64,000 nucleotides of DNA from DASUAS01 sp963750045 (GCA_963750045.1 CAVVPD010000007.1:620001-684000), one strand, 5' to 3'. Numbered from the stretch's first letter, positions 40,659 to 48,682 are shown. The notes: generated by a model from the letters alone, not told the origin. Program-made: numbers and translations.

Positions 40659-40852
40659 CAGGCACTCCGCTCGCTGGGTCGCCAGAGCCGAGCAGCAGCC
40701 CGGAAGCAACCGTAGGCCGCCAGTCCGAACGCGGCAATGAACAAGACCGCTCGGACGCTGGGGGAAGTGAGCTTGGTGAAAAGCACCAGCGACGCCATCG
40801 CTGCGAAGATCGCCCCGGCGAACAAGCACATGAGGGCGGCTATCCGGTTCAT
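40658..40852 (-). CDS. Small two-helix membrane protein (transposon cargo)
   Basis: A 64-residue protein with two hydrophobic helices, about residues 3-26 (AALMCLFAGAIFAAMASLVLF) and 34-54 (VRAVLFIAAFGLAAYGCF), and a basic C-terminus. It starts 55 bases inside the right inverted repeat and is translated ahead of the small basic protein with a one-base overlap. Two-helix proteins of this size in defence cargo sometimes act as membrane effectors; here that is only a possibility. Confidence 0.5.
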   Translation of the reverse strand: MNRIAALMCLFAGAIFAAMASLVLFTKLTSPSVRAVLFIAAFGLAAYGCFRAAARLWRPSERSA

Positions 40853-40889
40853 GGCCCCCAGCCTACGGGCGGGCGATCAGCCGTCAACT

Positions 40890-40907
40890 TCAAACTGAGC
40901 CACTACC
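40890..40907 (-). repeat. Right terminal inverted repeat
   Basis: TCAAACTGAGCCACTACC, the exact reverse complement of the left end over 18 bases. The following nine bases are the second copy of the target duplication. Confidence 0.9.
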
Positions 40908-40916
40908 CTGACCAGG
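40908..40916. repeat. Right target-site duplication
   Basis: CTGACCAGG, matching 37115-37123. It ends directly against the stop codon of the flanking minus-strand gene, so the insertion spared that gene. Confidence 0.85.
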
Positions 40917-41402
40917 TCACGCCCAGTGGTGGACACGGCGCGCCTCCTTCGGGTCGAGGGTCGTGTCGACGGGGTCGTCGTCGTACTGCGGGAACACCGC
41001 GCAGTCGGCCTGCTCGGCCAGGATCCGACACGCCGCCCACAGGTGGTCGAAGGCCTCGCCGTCGTACTGCTCGGGATGCCCGGGGTTGATGCGGAGGTCG
41101 ACGAAGTCCGGATACAGGTTCACGATCAGCGGCCCGTCGGGCTGCCAGATGCGGACGTTCAGGATCTGGCCGCGACCGTCGAACCACAGCAACAGCTCAC
41201 CGTGCTGATCCTTCGCCAGCCGGAAGCCGGGTGACACCGATTCGAGCAGCTCCATGGCGCGCTTGATCCAGCGGTCGGTGTCGGCGGTGGCGTGGTCGAC
41301 CACCGGGTAGCCGTCGTGCTGGTCCCAGTCGTATTGGACGTCGCGGACCTTGCGCGGGTCCTGGCCGGGACGGATGCGGAAGAGGTCGATCTGCCAACCC
41401 AT
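40917..41402 (-). CDS. Hypothetical protein beside the transposon
   Basis: A 161-residue protein I do not recognise. It is rich in aromatic and acidic residues, with WQIDLFRIRPGQDPRK at the start, GFRLAKDQHGELLLWFDGRG in the middle and a repeated strand pattern (IWQPDGPLIVNLYPDFVDLRI). It looks like a small alpha/beta or all-beta cytosolic protein, perhaps an immunity-type fold, but this is only an impression. The stop codon abuts the target duplication of the transposon, which entered directly after it. Before the insertion the nuclease/helicase gene would have followed by about 70 bases on the same strand. Confidence 0.65.
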   Translation of the reverse strand: MGWQIDLFRIRPGQDPRKVRDVQYDWDQHDGYPVVDHATADTDRWIKRAMELLESVSPGFRLAKDQHGELLLWFDGRGQILNVRIWQPDGPLIVNLYPDFVDLRINPGHPEQYDGEAFDHLWAACRILAEQADCAVFPQYDDDPVDTTLDPKEARRVHHWA

Positions 41403-41419
41403 GTGCTGTCGACTCCGAG

Positions 41420-41437
41420 GGGAAGTGGTGACTTCCC
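41420..41437. promoter_or_regulatory. Perfect inverted repeat upstream of the 161-residue protein gene
   Basis: GGGAAGT-GGTG-ACTTCCC forms a 7-bp stem with a 4-base loop, 18 bases before the ATG at 41402 on the minus strand. It could be an operator or a leader hairpin; no T-run follows for termination of the SHOCT gene. Confidence 0.4.
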
Positions 41438-41520
41438 AGAGCCTCGCAGGAGGGTGAGACGATTACATCGGTGTCATTTCCGAGAGGGCACTCGACTTCC
41501 TGAGCATCCCGGTCGTGCCG

Positions 41521-41946
41521 CTAACTCCGCAGGGCGTTGCGCCGGCTGACGAACTCGGCTTCGTCGATCTCTCCGCGGGCGAAGCGGTCGGCGAGCACCC
41601 ACTCAGCGCTCGTTCCGCTCGTCGCCGTGGCGCTGGTCGCCGTGTCATTCCGGGGCTTCGCGTAGTGGCGCACGAGCAGCACGATGCCGGTGACGATCAG
41701 CGCCAGGACGACGATCACGACGATGATCCCGAGCCCTCGGCCGCCTCCGCCTCCGTCACCGCCGCGGAAGAACGGGCGGTCGCGATGGCCGCCGTGGTCG
41801 ACGAGACGTCCGATCGCGAAACCGATGCCGAGCAGCACCAGACCGCCCAGCACCGCCAGCACCCACGGGGACAGGTAGAACCCGCTGCGCCGCGTGGGCG
41901 GAACGGGCTCCGGGGAGGCGGTCGGCGGCGTCTCGATCGTGGTCAT
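41521..41946 (-). CDS. SHOCT-domain membrane protein
   Basis: A 141-residue protein with a proline-rich N-terminus, two membrane helices (SPWVLAVLGGLVLLGIGFAIG and GLGIIVVIVVLALIVTGIVLLV) joined by a glycine-rich loop, and a C-terminal SHOCT helix pair (WVLADRFARGEIDEAEFVSRRNALR). SHOCT segments are short oligomerisation modules at the ends of membrane proteins of unknown function. It is followed downstream by the 161-residue protein gene on the same strand. Confidence 0.85.
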   Translation of the reverse strand: MTTIETPPTASPEPVPPTRRSGFYLSPWVLAVLGGLVLLGIGFAIGRLVDHGGHRDRPFFRGGDGGGGGRGLGIIVVIVVLALIVTGIVLLVRHYAKPRNDTATSATATSGTSAEWVLADRFARGEIDEAEFVSRRNALRS

Positions 41947-41968
41947 CCGTCACTCCAGCTGGGGTACG

Positions 41969-42200
41969 TCACTGTGAGCTAACTCCACCGAGACTGAGTG
42001 CCCGCTGAGGACGCCCGGGGGAGTAGGTGATCCCCGAGCCGCTGACCTGCGACAGGAACGTGGCGAGCCACGCGAGGCGGCGCGCCGGCTCGGGGAGGTC
42101 GATCACCTCGAGGGCGAGACTGTCGCGCCCAGTCGTCCACGACACCGCGCACCACGCATCCGGGTACGATCCCGGCCCGCGACCGACCTCGAGGCGGGCC
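41969..42200 (-). other. Open, protein-like frame without a clear start
   Basis: On the minus strand a frame ending at 41969 reads a plausible sequence: YPDAWCAVSWTTGRDSLALE, then VIDLPEPARRLAWLATFLSQ and SGSGITYSPGRPQRALSLGG. No ATG is available, and the best GTG would leave about 57 residues. Upstream it runs into the divergent enoyl-CoA hydratase gene. It may be the 3' remnant of a lost gene or a short gene whose start I cannot place. I do not recognise the family. Confidence 0.3.
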
Positions 42201-42201
42201 G

Positions 42202-42939
42202 ATGACCCCGGACCAACCCAGCACCGACGAGCGACCCGACGAGGAGGAGCGAGTGCTCGCCGAACAGCTCGGGTCGGTGCGGGTGCTCACGCTGCACCGG
42301 CCCGAGAAGCTGAACGCGGCCGACCTCGCCATGCAACGTCGGCTGAACGAGCGCTGGCGAGAGCTCAGAGAGGACCACGCGACCCGTGCCGTCGTGCTCA
42401 CCGGTTCCGGGCGCGCCTTCTGCGCCGGCGGCGACGCCGAGCTGCTGGCAACGTTCGGTGGCGAGCACCACCCGGTGCACGACGAGCTGAGCGAGCTCCA
42501 CACCGAGCTGCTGCGCGCCATGTTGACGCTCGAGATCCCGATCGTCGCCGCGGTGCGGGGCCCCGCCGTCGGCTTCGGTGCGGAGCTCGCCGCGCTCTGC
42601 GACCTCGTGGTCATGGGCGACGACGCGTCGCTCAGCGACCCGCACGTGCGCCTCGGCATCGCACCGTCGCCCGGCTGCCAGCTGGTGTGGCCCCACCTCA
42701 CGTCGATCGCGGTCGCCCGCGAGCTCCTGCTCACCGGCCGTCGGGTGAGCGCGACGGAGGCGGTCGAGCTCGGTCTCGCCAACCGCGTGTGCCCGTCGGG
42801 CGAGGAGCGCGCCACCGCGATCGCGCTGGCGGAGGAGTTGGCGGCGCTGCCGCCCACCGGTGTGCTCGCGGCCAAGCGGGCGTTCGCCGCGCCGCTCCTC
42901 GCCGAGCTGACCCGACTCGACGGGTTGTCAACGACGTGA
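42202..42939 (+). CDS. Enoyl-CoA hydratase/isomerase family protein
   Basis: A 245-residue crotonase-fold protein. The oxyanion hole is formed by the usual two segments, GRAFCAGGDAELLA (residues ~70-83) and VRGPAVGFGAELAALCD (~116-132). The glutamate in FGAELA occupies one of the two catalytic positions, while at the second the sequence reads DPHVRLGIAP, with Val-Arg rather than Glu, so dehydration/hydration activity is doubtful and another crotonase reaction is possible. The ATG is used; its stop overlaps the GTG of the CoA transferase gene (GTGA), so both belong to one acyl-CoA pathway. Confidence 0.88.
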   Translation: MTPDQPSTDERPDEEERVLAEQLGSVRVLTLHRPEKLNAADLAMQRRLNERWRELREDHATRAVVLTGSGRAFCAGGDAELLATFGGEHHPVHDELSELHTELLRAMLTLEIPIVAAVRGPAVGFGAELAALCDLVVMGDDASLSDPHVRLGIAPSPGCQLVWPHLTSIAVARELLLTGRRVSATEAVELGLANRVCPSGEERATAIALAEELAALPPTGVLAAKRAFAAPLLAELTRLDGLSTT

Positions 42940-45104
42940 AGGTGGTCGACGCGAGCGCAGATGTCGCCGGCCGCTTCGCCGCGAAGCTGCTGGCCATGGC
43001 GGGAATGGACGTGCGCCGTGCCGGCGCGCGCGACGACACGCTCCTCGGTCGCTACCTCGACGCGCACAAGCGGATCGTCCCCGCGCCCGTCGACGACCGA
43101 GCGACGCGTGCGTTGTGCGCCGACGCCGACGTGGTCTTCACGAGCTTCGATCGGGGCGAGTTCGTCGGCGTGGGTGCGCAACCGGGCCTCCGTCCTGTGC
43201 CGGCCGGCTGCGTCGAGGTGACCACGAGCTCATTCGGCACCACCGGTCCGTACGAGACCTGGCGGGGAGGTCCCGTCGCCGACTGGGCCGCCGGCGGGTA
43301 TCTGGCGCTCACCGGGCCACCCGACCGAGCGCCGCTCCTCGGGCCCGAGCACCTCTGCGGGTACGTCGCCGGGTACACCGCGGCGATCGCCGCCGAGGCC
43401 GCGTTGGCCGACCGGCGGCGCTCCGGACGGGGACGGCACGTGGACGTCAGCACGATGGAGTCGATGCTCAACGTCCACCAGTCGACGTTCTCGCGCCTCG
43501 CGGCCGGCGTCGTGCGCACCCGCACCGGTCGCTACACCGAGGTCTATCCGCTCGTGGTCCGGCCGTGTCGCGACGGATACGTGTCGCTCGGGGTGGTGAC
43601 CGACGCGGAGTTCGACCGTCTGCTCATCGCCATCGGGCGACCCGACCTCGCGGCCGACGACCGGTTCCGGGACGCGATGGCCCGCGGGGAGCACCGCGAC
43701 GAGCTCGACGCCGTGCTCCACGAGTTCCTCGGCGCCCGCGACACCGACGAGGTCGTGTCCACGCTCCTCACCCACGGTGTCGCAGCAGCCGCGGTCGACG
43801 GGGCACTCGCGGTCCTCGCCAATCCGCAGCTCGAGGCACGCGAGTTCTGGGACGACGCGCCCTCTCCGTCGAGCTCGGCACGCGCGCCGGGCAACCCGGT
43901 GCCGGCCCCGCGCGCACCGGTGACGCGCGCCGACGATGCATCGGGGCAGTCGCGCCTGGCGGACGCGCGAGATTCCTCGCTACCCCTCGCGGGCGTCGTC
44001 GTGCTCGACCTCACCGCGTTCTGGGCCGGACCGAGCGCGACGCGCATCCTCGCCGACCTCGGCGCGCGCGTGATCTGGGTCGAGCGCCCGCACTCCCGGC
44101 GCGAGCCGGGGCCCGACGCGACCGAGACCGAGGTGGTGATGCACCACTTCCACCTCAAGATGAACCGCAACAAGGAGAGCGTCGTGCTCGACCTCGCCAC
44201 CGCCGACGGGCGAGCCGCCGTGGCGCGACTGGCGTCGGAGGCCGACGTGCTGGTCGAGAACTTCCGCCCCGGCGTCCTCGATCGCATGGGCCTCGGTGCC
44301 GCCGAGCTCTGTGCCGCGAACCCCCGCCTCGTCGCGGTGTCGCTCTCCGGCTTCGGGAGCACCGGGCCGTGGGCCGACCGCCGGTCGTACGGCCCGACGA
44401 TCGAGGCGGCGTCGTCGATCGAGGCCCGCACCGGGTTCGCGGGCGACGAGCCGATGCGGCTCGGTCACACGCTCCCCGACGGGGTGGGCGGGCTGCTCGG
44501 CGCACTCGCCGCGCTCCGCGGGCTGCGCGAACGCCACGAACGCGGCCGCGGTGGATGGTTCGACCTCTCGCAGATGGAGGCGTACGTCGCGCTCAGCGGC
44601 GAGGAGCTGCTCGGCGCGGCGGAGACCGGCCATGAGCTGACCCGCATCGGGAACCGGTCGCGTGGGAGCGCACTCCAGGGGGTGTTCCCCTGTCGCGGAG
44701 ACGACGTCTGGATCGCCATCCGTCTCGCCGACGACGACGACGTGATCCGACTCGCGGGCGTCTCGGGGGCACCCGACCTGCGTGCGACACGGGTCGGCAC
44801 GGAGCTCACGCTCGACGAGCAGGAAGCGAGGATCGGCGCCTGGGCCCGCAGCCATGATGCCGACGACCTGGCCCGGAGGCTGCAGCACGCGGGTATCGAG
44901 GCGTTCGCGGTGCTCACACCGCCGGAACTGCTCGCCGACGCCCAGCTCGACGCGCGCGGGTTCTTCGTGAACGCCTCCCACGACAGCCGGATCCTGAAGT
45001 TGCCGGGATCACCCCTCCACGGCCTGGTCGACCCACAAGGACCGGCTCCAGCGTTCGGTGCTCACACCGAGATGGTGCTCCGCGCCCTCGACGCCGATTC
45101 CTGA
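42936..45104 (+). CDS. Double-domain CaiB/BaiF family III CoA transferase
   Basis: A 722-residue protein made of two family III CoA-transferase modules. The first (residues ~1-320) has VEVTTSSFGTTGPYETWRGG and GRHVDVSTMESMLNVHQ, with an abbreviated N-terminus. The second (~350-722) is complete: VVVLDLTAFWAGPSATRILADLGARVIWVE, NRNKESVVLDLATADGR, VLVENFRPGVLDRMGLG, and VSLSGFGSTGPWADR. The catalytic aspartate normally found after the second motif matches D in WFDLSQMEAYVALS; in module one DVSTMES aligns there. Fused tandem forms move CoA between carboxylic acids. The GTG start lies in the enoyl-CoA hydratase stop. Confidence 0.88.
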   Translation: MKVVDASADVAGRFAAKLLAMAGMDVRRAGARDDTLLGRYLDAHKRIVPAPVDDRATRALCADADVVFTSFDRGEFVGVGAQPGLRPVPAGCVEVTTSSFGTTGPYETWRGGPVADWAAGGYLALTGPPDRAPLLGPEHLCGYVAGYTAAIAAEAALADRRRSGRGRHVDVSTMESMLNVHQSTFSRLAAGVVRTRTGRYTEVYPLVVRPCRDGYVSLGVVTDAEFDRLLIAIGRPDLAADDRFRDAMARGEHRDELDAVLHEFLGARDTDEVVSTLLTHGVAAAAVDGALAVLANPQLEAREFWDDAPSPSSSARAPGNPVPAPRAPVTRADDASGQSRLADARDSSLPLAGVVVLDLTAFWAGPSATRILADLGARVIWVERPHSRREPGPDATETEVVMHHFHLKMNRNKESVVLDLATADGRAAVARLASEADVLVENFRPGVLDRMGLGAAELCAANPRLVAVSLSGFGSTGPWADRRSYGPTIEAASSIEARTGFAGDEPMRLGHTLPDGVGGLLGALAALRGLRERHERGRGGWFDLSQMEAYVALSGEELLGAAETGHELTRIGNRSRGSALQGVFPCRGDDVWIAIRLADDDDVIRLAGVSGAPDLRATRVGTELTLDEQEARIGAWARSHDADDLARRLQHAGIEAFAVLTPPELLADAQLDARGFFVNASHDSRILKLPGSPLHGLVDPQGPAPAFGAHTEMVLRALDADS

Positions 45105-45140
45105 GCCGGCGTCACGTCAGCGCGCAAGATTCACCCCGCG

Positions 45141-46292
45141 TCAGAGCTTGTAGAACGCACGCGCGGTGGCGCCGACGATCTGGCGCTGCGACTCGTCGGG
45201 CAGCGGCTTCACCGCGTCCATGAGCTCGTCGACCACGCCGGGGATCTTGGCGTCGGGGTGCGGATAGTCCGACGCCCACAGGATCTTGTCGGCGCCGAGG
45301 TGCTCGGCCGTGAACGCGAGCGCGACCTCGTCGGGATCGAAGCTGATCATGCACTGACGCGCGAACACCTCGCTCGGCAGTGTCTGCTGATCCGAGCTGC
45401 CGAAGATCTCGAACTGGTGATCGAACCGTTGCAACATCGGCACGATCCAGCCGCCGGTCCCCTCGAGGAACGCGACGCGCAGGTTCGGATGCCGCTCGCA
45501 GATGCCGCCGAGCACGAAGTACGCGACCGCCATCTGGAGGTCAAACGCGTTGGTGAGTCCCTGGCGCAGCGCGAGACCCTCGGTGGGGTTGACGACACCG
45601 TCGGCGAGGCCGAGCAGTCGGCAGCTGTTGGCCATGTCGCCGTGCGGCGACGGGTGCACGCCGATCGGGCAGTCGAGATCGGCGGCCGCGGCCCAGAACG
45701 GGTCGTACGCGGGATCGTTGAGCTTGAGGTCGCCGATGTAGCGCGCCGGACGGATCATCACCGCCTTGGCGCCGAGGTCGGCGACGGCGCGGCGCATCTC
45801 CGTGATCGCGGCCTCCGGTTCCTGCAACGGCACGAGCGCGACCGGGAACAGCCGGTCGGTGTCGGCCGCGCAGTAGTCGTGCAACCAGTTGTTGTAGGCA
45901 CGGCAGGCGGCGCCGAAGATGTCGGCCTCTTCGATCCAGGTGAGCATGGCGGTCGGGTACAGGACCGCGACGTCGATGCCCTCCGCGTCCATGTCGGCCA
46001 GGCGAGCGACGGGGTCGTAGCCACCAGGCCGCGCCATCTTGTGCTTCGACTCCTCCTCCCACTCGGTGTCCTCGGCGACCGCCTCCCAGTGGTCTTCGCC
46101 CTGTCCGGTGAGGAACGACGTCGGCATGTCGGGATACGCGCGCGTGATGCCGGTCGCCTGCACGTACCCACCAACGCCGTGCGGGAGAATCTCGCGGAAC
46201 TCGGGCTCGGCGTACTCGCTCCACACCAAGTCGGGCTCGATCACGTGCCCGTCGGAGTCGATCACCTCGAAGCGCTGACGCTGCTCGGCCAT
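45141..46292 (-). CDS. Amidohydrolase-2 (TIM-barrel) family protein
   Basis: A 383-residue metal-dependent TIM-barrel enzyme of the amidohydrolase-2/decarboxylase group. The N-terminal metal motif is DSDGHVIEP (D-x-H type), the second-strand histidine is in CPIGVHPSPHGDM, and ILWASDYPHPD near residue 350 supplies the C-terminal aspartate. LADMDAEGIDVAVLYPT is the usual helix before strand 3. Members hydrolyse or decarboxylate aromatic or cyclic acids; the substrate is unknown. The ATG giving MAEQRQRFEV is chosen; the upstream open frame belongs to a remnant of another protein. It is a close relative in layout of the protein at 62428. Confidence 0.9.
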   Translation of the reverse strand: MAEQRQRFEVIDSDGHVIEPDLVWSEYAEPEFREILPHGVGGYVQATGITRAYPDMPTSFLTGQGEDHWEAVAEDTEWEEESKHKMARPGGYDPVARLADMDAEGIDVAVLYPTAMLTWIEEADIFGAACRAYNNWLHDYCAADTDRLFPVALVPLQEPEAAITEMRRAVADLGAKAVMIRPARYIGDLKLNDPAYDPFWAAAADLDCPIGVHPSPHGDMANSCRLLGLADGVVNPTEGLALRQGLTNAFDLQMAVAYFVLGGICERHPNLRVAFLEGTGGWIVPMLQRFDHQFEIFGSSDQQTLPSEVFARQCMISFDPDEVALAFTAEHLGADKILWASDYPHPDAKIPGVVDELMDAVKPLPDESQRQIVGATARAFYKL

Positions 46293-46349
46293 GACGAATC
46301 CCCCTCGCTCGACTGCCAACACCCTGAAGCATCGCGGCCGATCGCGCAA

Positions 46350-46556
46350 GCGGCAGCGCAGGTCGCAGAAGTCACCGATCGCCTCGACGCCACGATCGAG
46401 CTCTGCGTCGGAGAGCGGCGGCCGCGGCACGGGCTCGGCGGCGAGGAACTCGTCGACCGCGTCCACGTCGATGCCGTCGAAGAGAGCGTCGGGATCGGTG
46501 CACACCGCGGCCGCGATCGCTGGATCGAAGTGCGTCCCGCTGCGGGCGCGCACCAT
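46350..46556 (-). pseudogene. Fragment of an HD-GYP/HD-domain regulatory protein
   Basis: The frame upstream of the amidohydrolase reads RARSGTHFDPAIAAAVC, then DALFDGID, VDEFLAAEPVPRPPLSDAEL and IGDFCDLR. This is the linker found between the two halves of actinobacterial HD-domain phosphohydrolase/LuxR regulators, in which RxGTxFDP and ADFxDLKSPYTLGH are conserved; here the homology stops after DFCDLR. It has no start of its own and its 5' side overlaps the start of a healthy divergent gene. I read it as a leftover piece of a rearranged gene. Confidence 0.5.
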
Positions 46557-46836
46557 GCCGAAGTACGTCATCGAACGGACCGTGCCCGGAGCCGGCCAGA
46601 TGGACGACGCCGCGCTCCAGGCGATCGCCGCGCAGTCCAACGCCGTGTTGCAGGAGATGGGGCCGCGCATCCAGTGGGTCACCAGCTTCGTCGGCGACGA
46701 CAAGCTCACGTGCGTCTACTACGCCACCGACGCCGAGCTCGTCCGCGAGCACGCGCGCCGCGGCGGCTTTCCGTGTGACGCGATCGAGCTCGTCCGCTCG
46801 ACCATCGACCCGACGACGGCCGCGCCCCTCGCGTAG
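46555..46836 (+). CDS. DUF4242 family small protein
   Basis: A 93-residue protein of the DUF4242 type, a ferredoxin-like alpha/beta fold: KYVIERTVPGAGQMDDAALQ, then WVTSFVGDDKLTCVYYATDAE and REHARRGGFPCDAIELVRSTIDP. The single conserved cysteine in the last segment and the histidine in REHA are typical. Some relatives have been described as nickel-binding, but the role is not established. It is divergent from the amidohydrolase, with the HD fragment in between, and precedes a methyltransferase gene. Confidence 0.8.
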   Translation: MPKYVIERTVPGAGQMDDAALQAIAAQSNAVLQEMGPRIQWVTSFVGDDKLTCVYYATDAELVREHARRGGFPCDAIELVRSTIDPTTAAPLA

Positions 46837-46881
46837 GCCGCACCACCCGGTCCCCGCAAAACGACGAACAGGAGACACCCC

Positions 46882-47701
46882 GTGAACGCGAACAAGGAAC
46901 TGTGGGAGAAGGGGCGACTTCACGCGCATCGCCGAGAGCATGCGCGACAGCGGTGAGGCGCTGGTGAAGGAGCTCGAGATCACCAACGGCCTGCAGGTGC
47001 TCGACCTGGGCAGCGGCGACGGCACCACCGCGCTCCCGACGGCCCGGTTGGGCGCCGACGTGCTCGGTGTCGACATCGCCGAGAACCTGGTGGCGGCAGG
47101 CAACCGGCGCGCCGCGGCCGAGGGGCTCACGAACCTCCGGTTCGAGGAAGGCGACGCCAGCGACCTCTACTGCCTCGACGACGAGTCGTTCGACCTCGTC
47201 GTCAGCATCTTCGGGGCGATGTTCGCGCCGAAGCCGTTCGACGTGGCCAAGGAGATGGTGCGCGTCACCCGTCCGGGTGGGCGGATCGTGATGGGCAACT
47301 GGATCCCCGGCGACCCGACGCTGGTCGCGCAGCTCCTGCGCATCAGCGGCGCGTACTCACCCCCGCCCCCCGAGGGCTTCGTGAGCCCGGTCACGTGGGG
47401 CCTGGAGGACGAGGTGCTGGCGCGCTTCGCCGCCGCAGGTGTGCGCGCCGAGCATGTCTCGTGTGTACGCGACACCTACACGTTCGTCGCGCCGGTCCCG
47501 CCGGCCGAGTACCTCGCCGAGTTCCGTGACTACTACGGGCCGACGATGAACGCGTTCGCGGCGGCCGAGGCTGCCGGGCGCGCCGACGACCTGTGGCGCG
47601 AGCTCGAGGAGCTGTTCACGGCCCAGAACACGGACGCGTCTGGTGACACGACCGCGATCCCCGCGACCTTCCTGCGGGTCACGGTCGACGTCGACGTCTG
47701 A
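46882..47701 (+). CDS. SAM-dependent methyltransferase (UbiE/COQ5-like), frame-broken near the start
   Basis: About 272 residues. The GTG start follows AGGAGACACCCC. After NANKELWEKG an extra G in the run at 46911-46914 breaks the frame; corrected it continues DFTRIAESMRDSGEALVKEL. Motif I is VLDLGSGDGTTALPTARLGA, followed by VLGVDIAENLVAAG, FEEGDASDLYCLDDESFDLV and VRVTRPGGRIVMGNW. The W-x-K-G-D-F-T-R-I-A opening is typical of a common small-molecule methyltransferase family. Substrate unknown. Confidence 0.88.
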
Positions 47702-47758
47702 ACCGAGGCGCCCCGGGCAACCGGGCGATCGCGGACTCCCCGACCCGAGCGCTCCCGA

Positions 47759-48682
47759 TCACCAGTCCGCTCTGGTGTCGTTCGGGATCTCGGCGGTCGT
47801 GAAGCCCCAGTGCACGCCGTGGGTCGTCGCGGGATCCGACAGGAACGTCGCCCCGTCCTCGACGCGAGCTTCGACCTCCTTCGATTGCAGGTAGCTCGCC
47901 GCGCCGGCGAGGTCCTCGACCTGCAGCCACACCGAGAACAGGCCGTGGTGGTTCACGTCGAGGTAGTCGGCGATCGGCGTGCCCGACTCCAGCGGCTCGG
48001 CCAGCTCCACGATGTCGTCACGCCCCACCGCGACGAAGACGCTGCGGGTCTTCAGCACATCGTTCTCGCCCTCGTGAAGCACCGTCCCGCCGATCACGTC
48101 GACGTACATCTTCCGGGCGTGGTCGAGGTCGCGGGTGCCGAGGGTGAAGTGCGAGTGCTTGCGGATGTGCAACGGGTGGGTGTCGTGCCACCACGTCGCC
48201 CGGTACGACTCGTGGAGACGGGGGTCGGGGATCTCCGGGATCGGGACCATGAACTCCAGCTGGGTGAGTGTGGAGTTCGGGTGGGTGAAGATCGGCCGGT
48301 CCTCGGGCGCGTCCGCCGCGTGCTCGAGCTTCCCGCCGAGCAGGCCGAGGAGCTCGACGTCGGCCGCCTCCAACCGGTCGCGCAGCTCGGTGAGCCCCTC
48401 GGCGTCGTCGACGAACCAGGCGATGGAGTGCCACTGGCGGCCCCAGCGCTTGAAGAACCGGCCGAGCGGCACGTTCTCCCACCCGTCGATGTCGAAGGTC
48501 GGTTGCATCGGCTCGACGCACAGCTTGCCGATGCCCACGAGCGAGGCGATGCGACGCAGATCTTCCGAGACGCTGTTCGTCACCCAGCGGGTCACGCCGA
48601 ACACGTCGTCGTACCAGGCGTCGAGCGCCTCGATGTCGTCGCTCATGTGGATGAGGTGGAAATTCCTGCCGATGGTGAACAC
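47759..48682 (-). CDS. Two-domain VOC (glyoxalase/extradiol dioxygenase fold) protein
   Basis: A 307-residue protein with two vicinal-oxygen-chelate modules, residues ~5-135 (FHLIHMSDDIEALDAWYDDVFG, WHSIAWFVDDAEGLTEL) and ~170-300 (HSHFTLGTRDLDHARKMYVDVIGG, HHGLFSVWLQVEDL). Histidine and glutamate positions suit a divalent metal in the domain pair, as in dioxygenases and glyoxalases. The substrate is unknown; the aromatic-degradation flavour of the neighbourhood suggests a ring-cleavage or isomerase role. It sits between two genes on opposite strands and is a single-gene unit. Confidence 0.8.
   Translation of the reverse strand: MFTIGRNFHLIHMSDDIEALDAWYDDVFGVTRWVTNSVSEDLRRIASLVGIGKLCVEPMQPTFDIDGWENVPLGRFFKRWGRQWHSIAWFVDDAEGLTELRDRLEAADVELLGLLGGKLEHAADAPEDRPIFTHPNSTLTQLEFMVPIPEIPDPRLHESYRATWWHDTHPLHIRKHSHFTLGTRDLDHARKMYVDVIGGTVLHEGENDVLKTRSVFVAVGRDDIVELAEPLESGTPIADYLDVNHHGLFSVWLQVEDLAGAASYLQSKEVEARVEDGATFLSDPATTHGVHWGFTTAEIPNDTRADW

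Larger units (their letters stand above)
37124..40907. mobile_element. IS1-family transposon with passenger genes
   Basis: A 3,784-bp element bounded by exact 18-bp inverted repeats (GGTAGTGGCTCAGTTTGA at the left, its reverse complement at the right) and flanked by a 9-bp direct duplication CTGACCAGG. Inside are an IS1-family DDE transposase and an acetyltransferase on the minus strand, an OLD-like ATPase on the plus strand, a small plus-strand protein at the left end, and two small minus-strand proteins at the right end. Base composition is visibly less G+C-rich than the flanks, which fits transfer. It lies between the stop of a 161-residue protein gene and the start of the nuclease/helicase gene. 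Intact ends suggest a recent insertion. Confidence 0.88.

Noticed and set aside
42027..42935. Extended N-terminus of the CoA transferase
   Set aside because: The upstream frame overlaps the well-supported enoyl-CoA hydratase gene and is arginine-rich noise; the GTG at 42936 in the hydratase stop is the natural start.
46293..46709. Longer version of the amidohydrolase with an extra N-terminus
   Set aside because: The extra residues match an HD-regulator linker and then run antisense to DUF4242; the amidohydrolase metal motif begins normally after the ATG at 46292.
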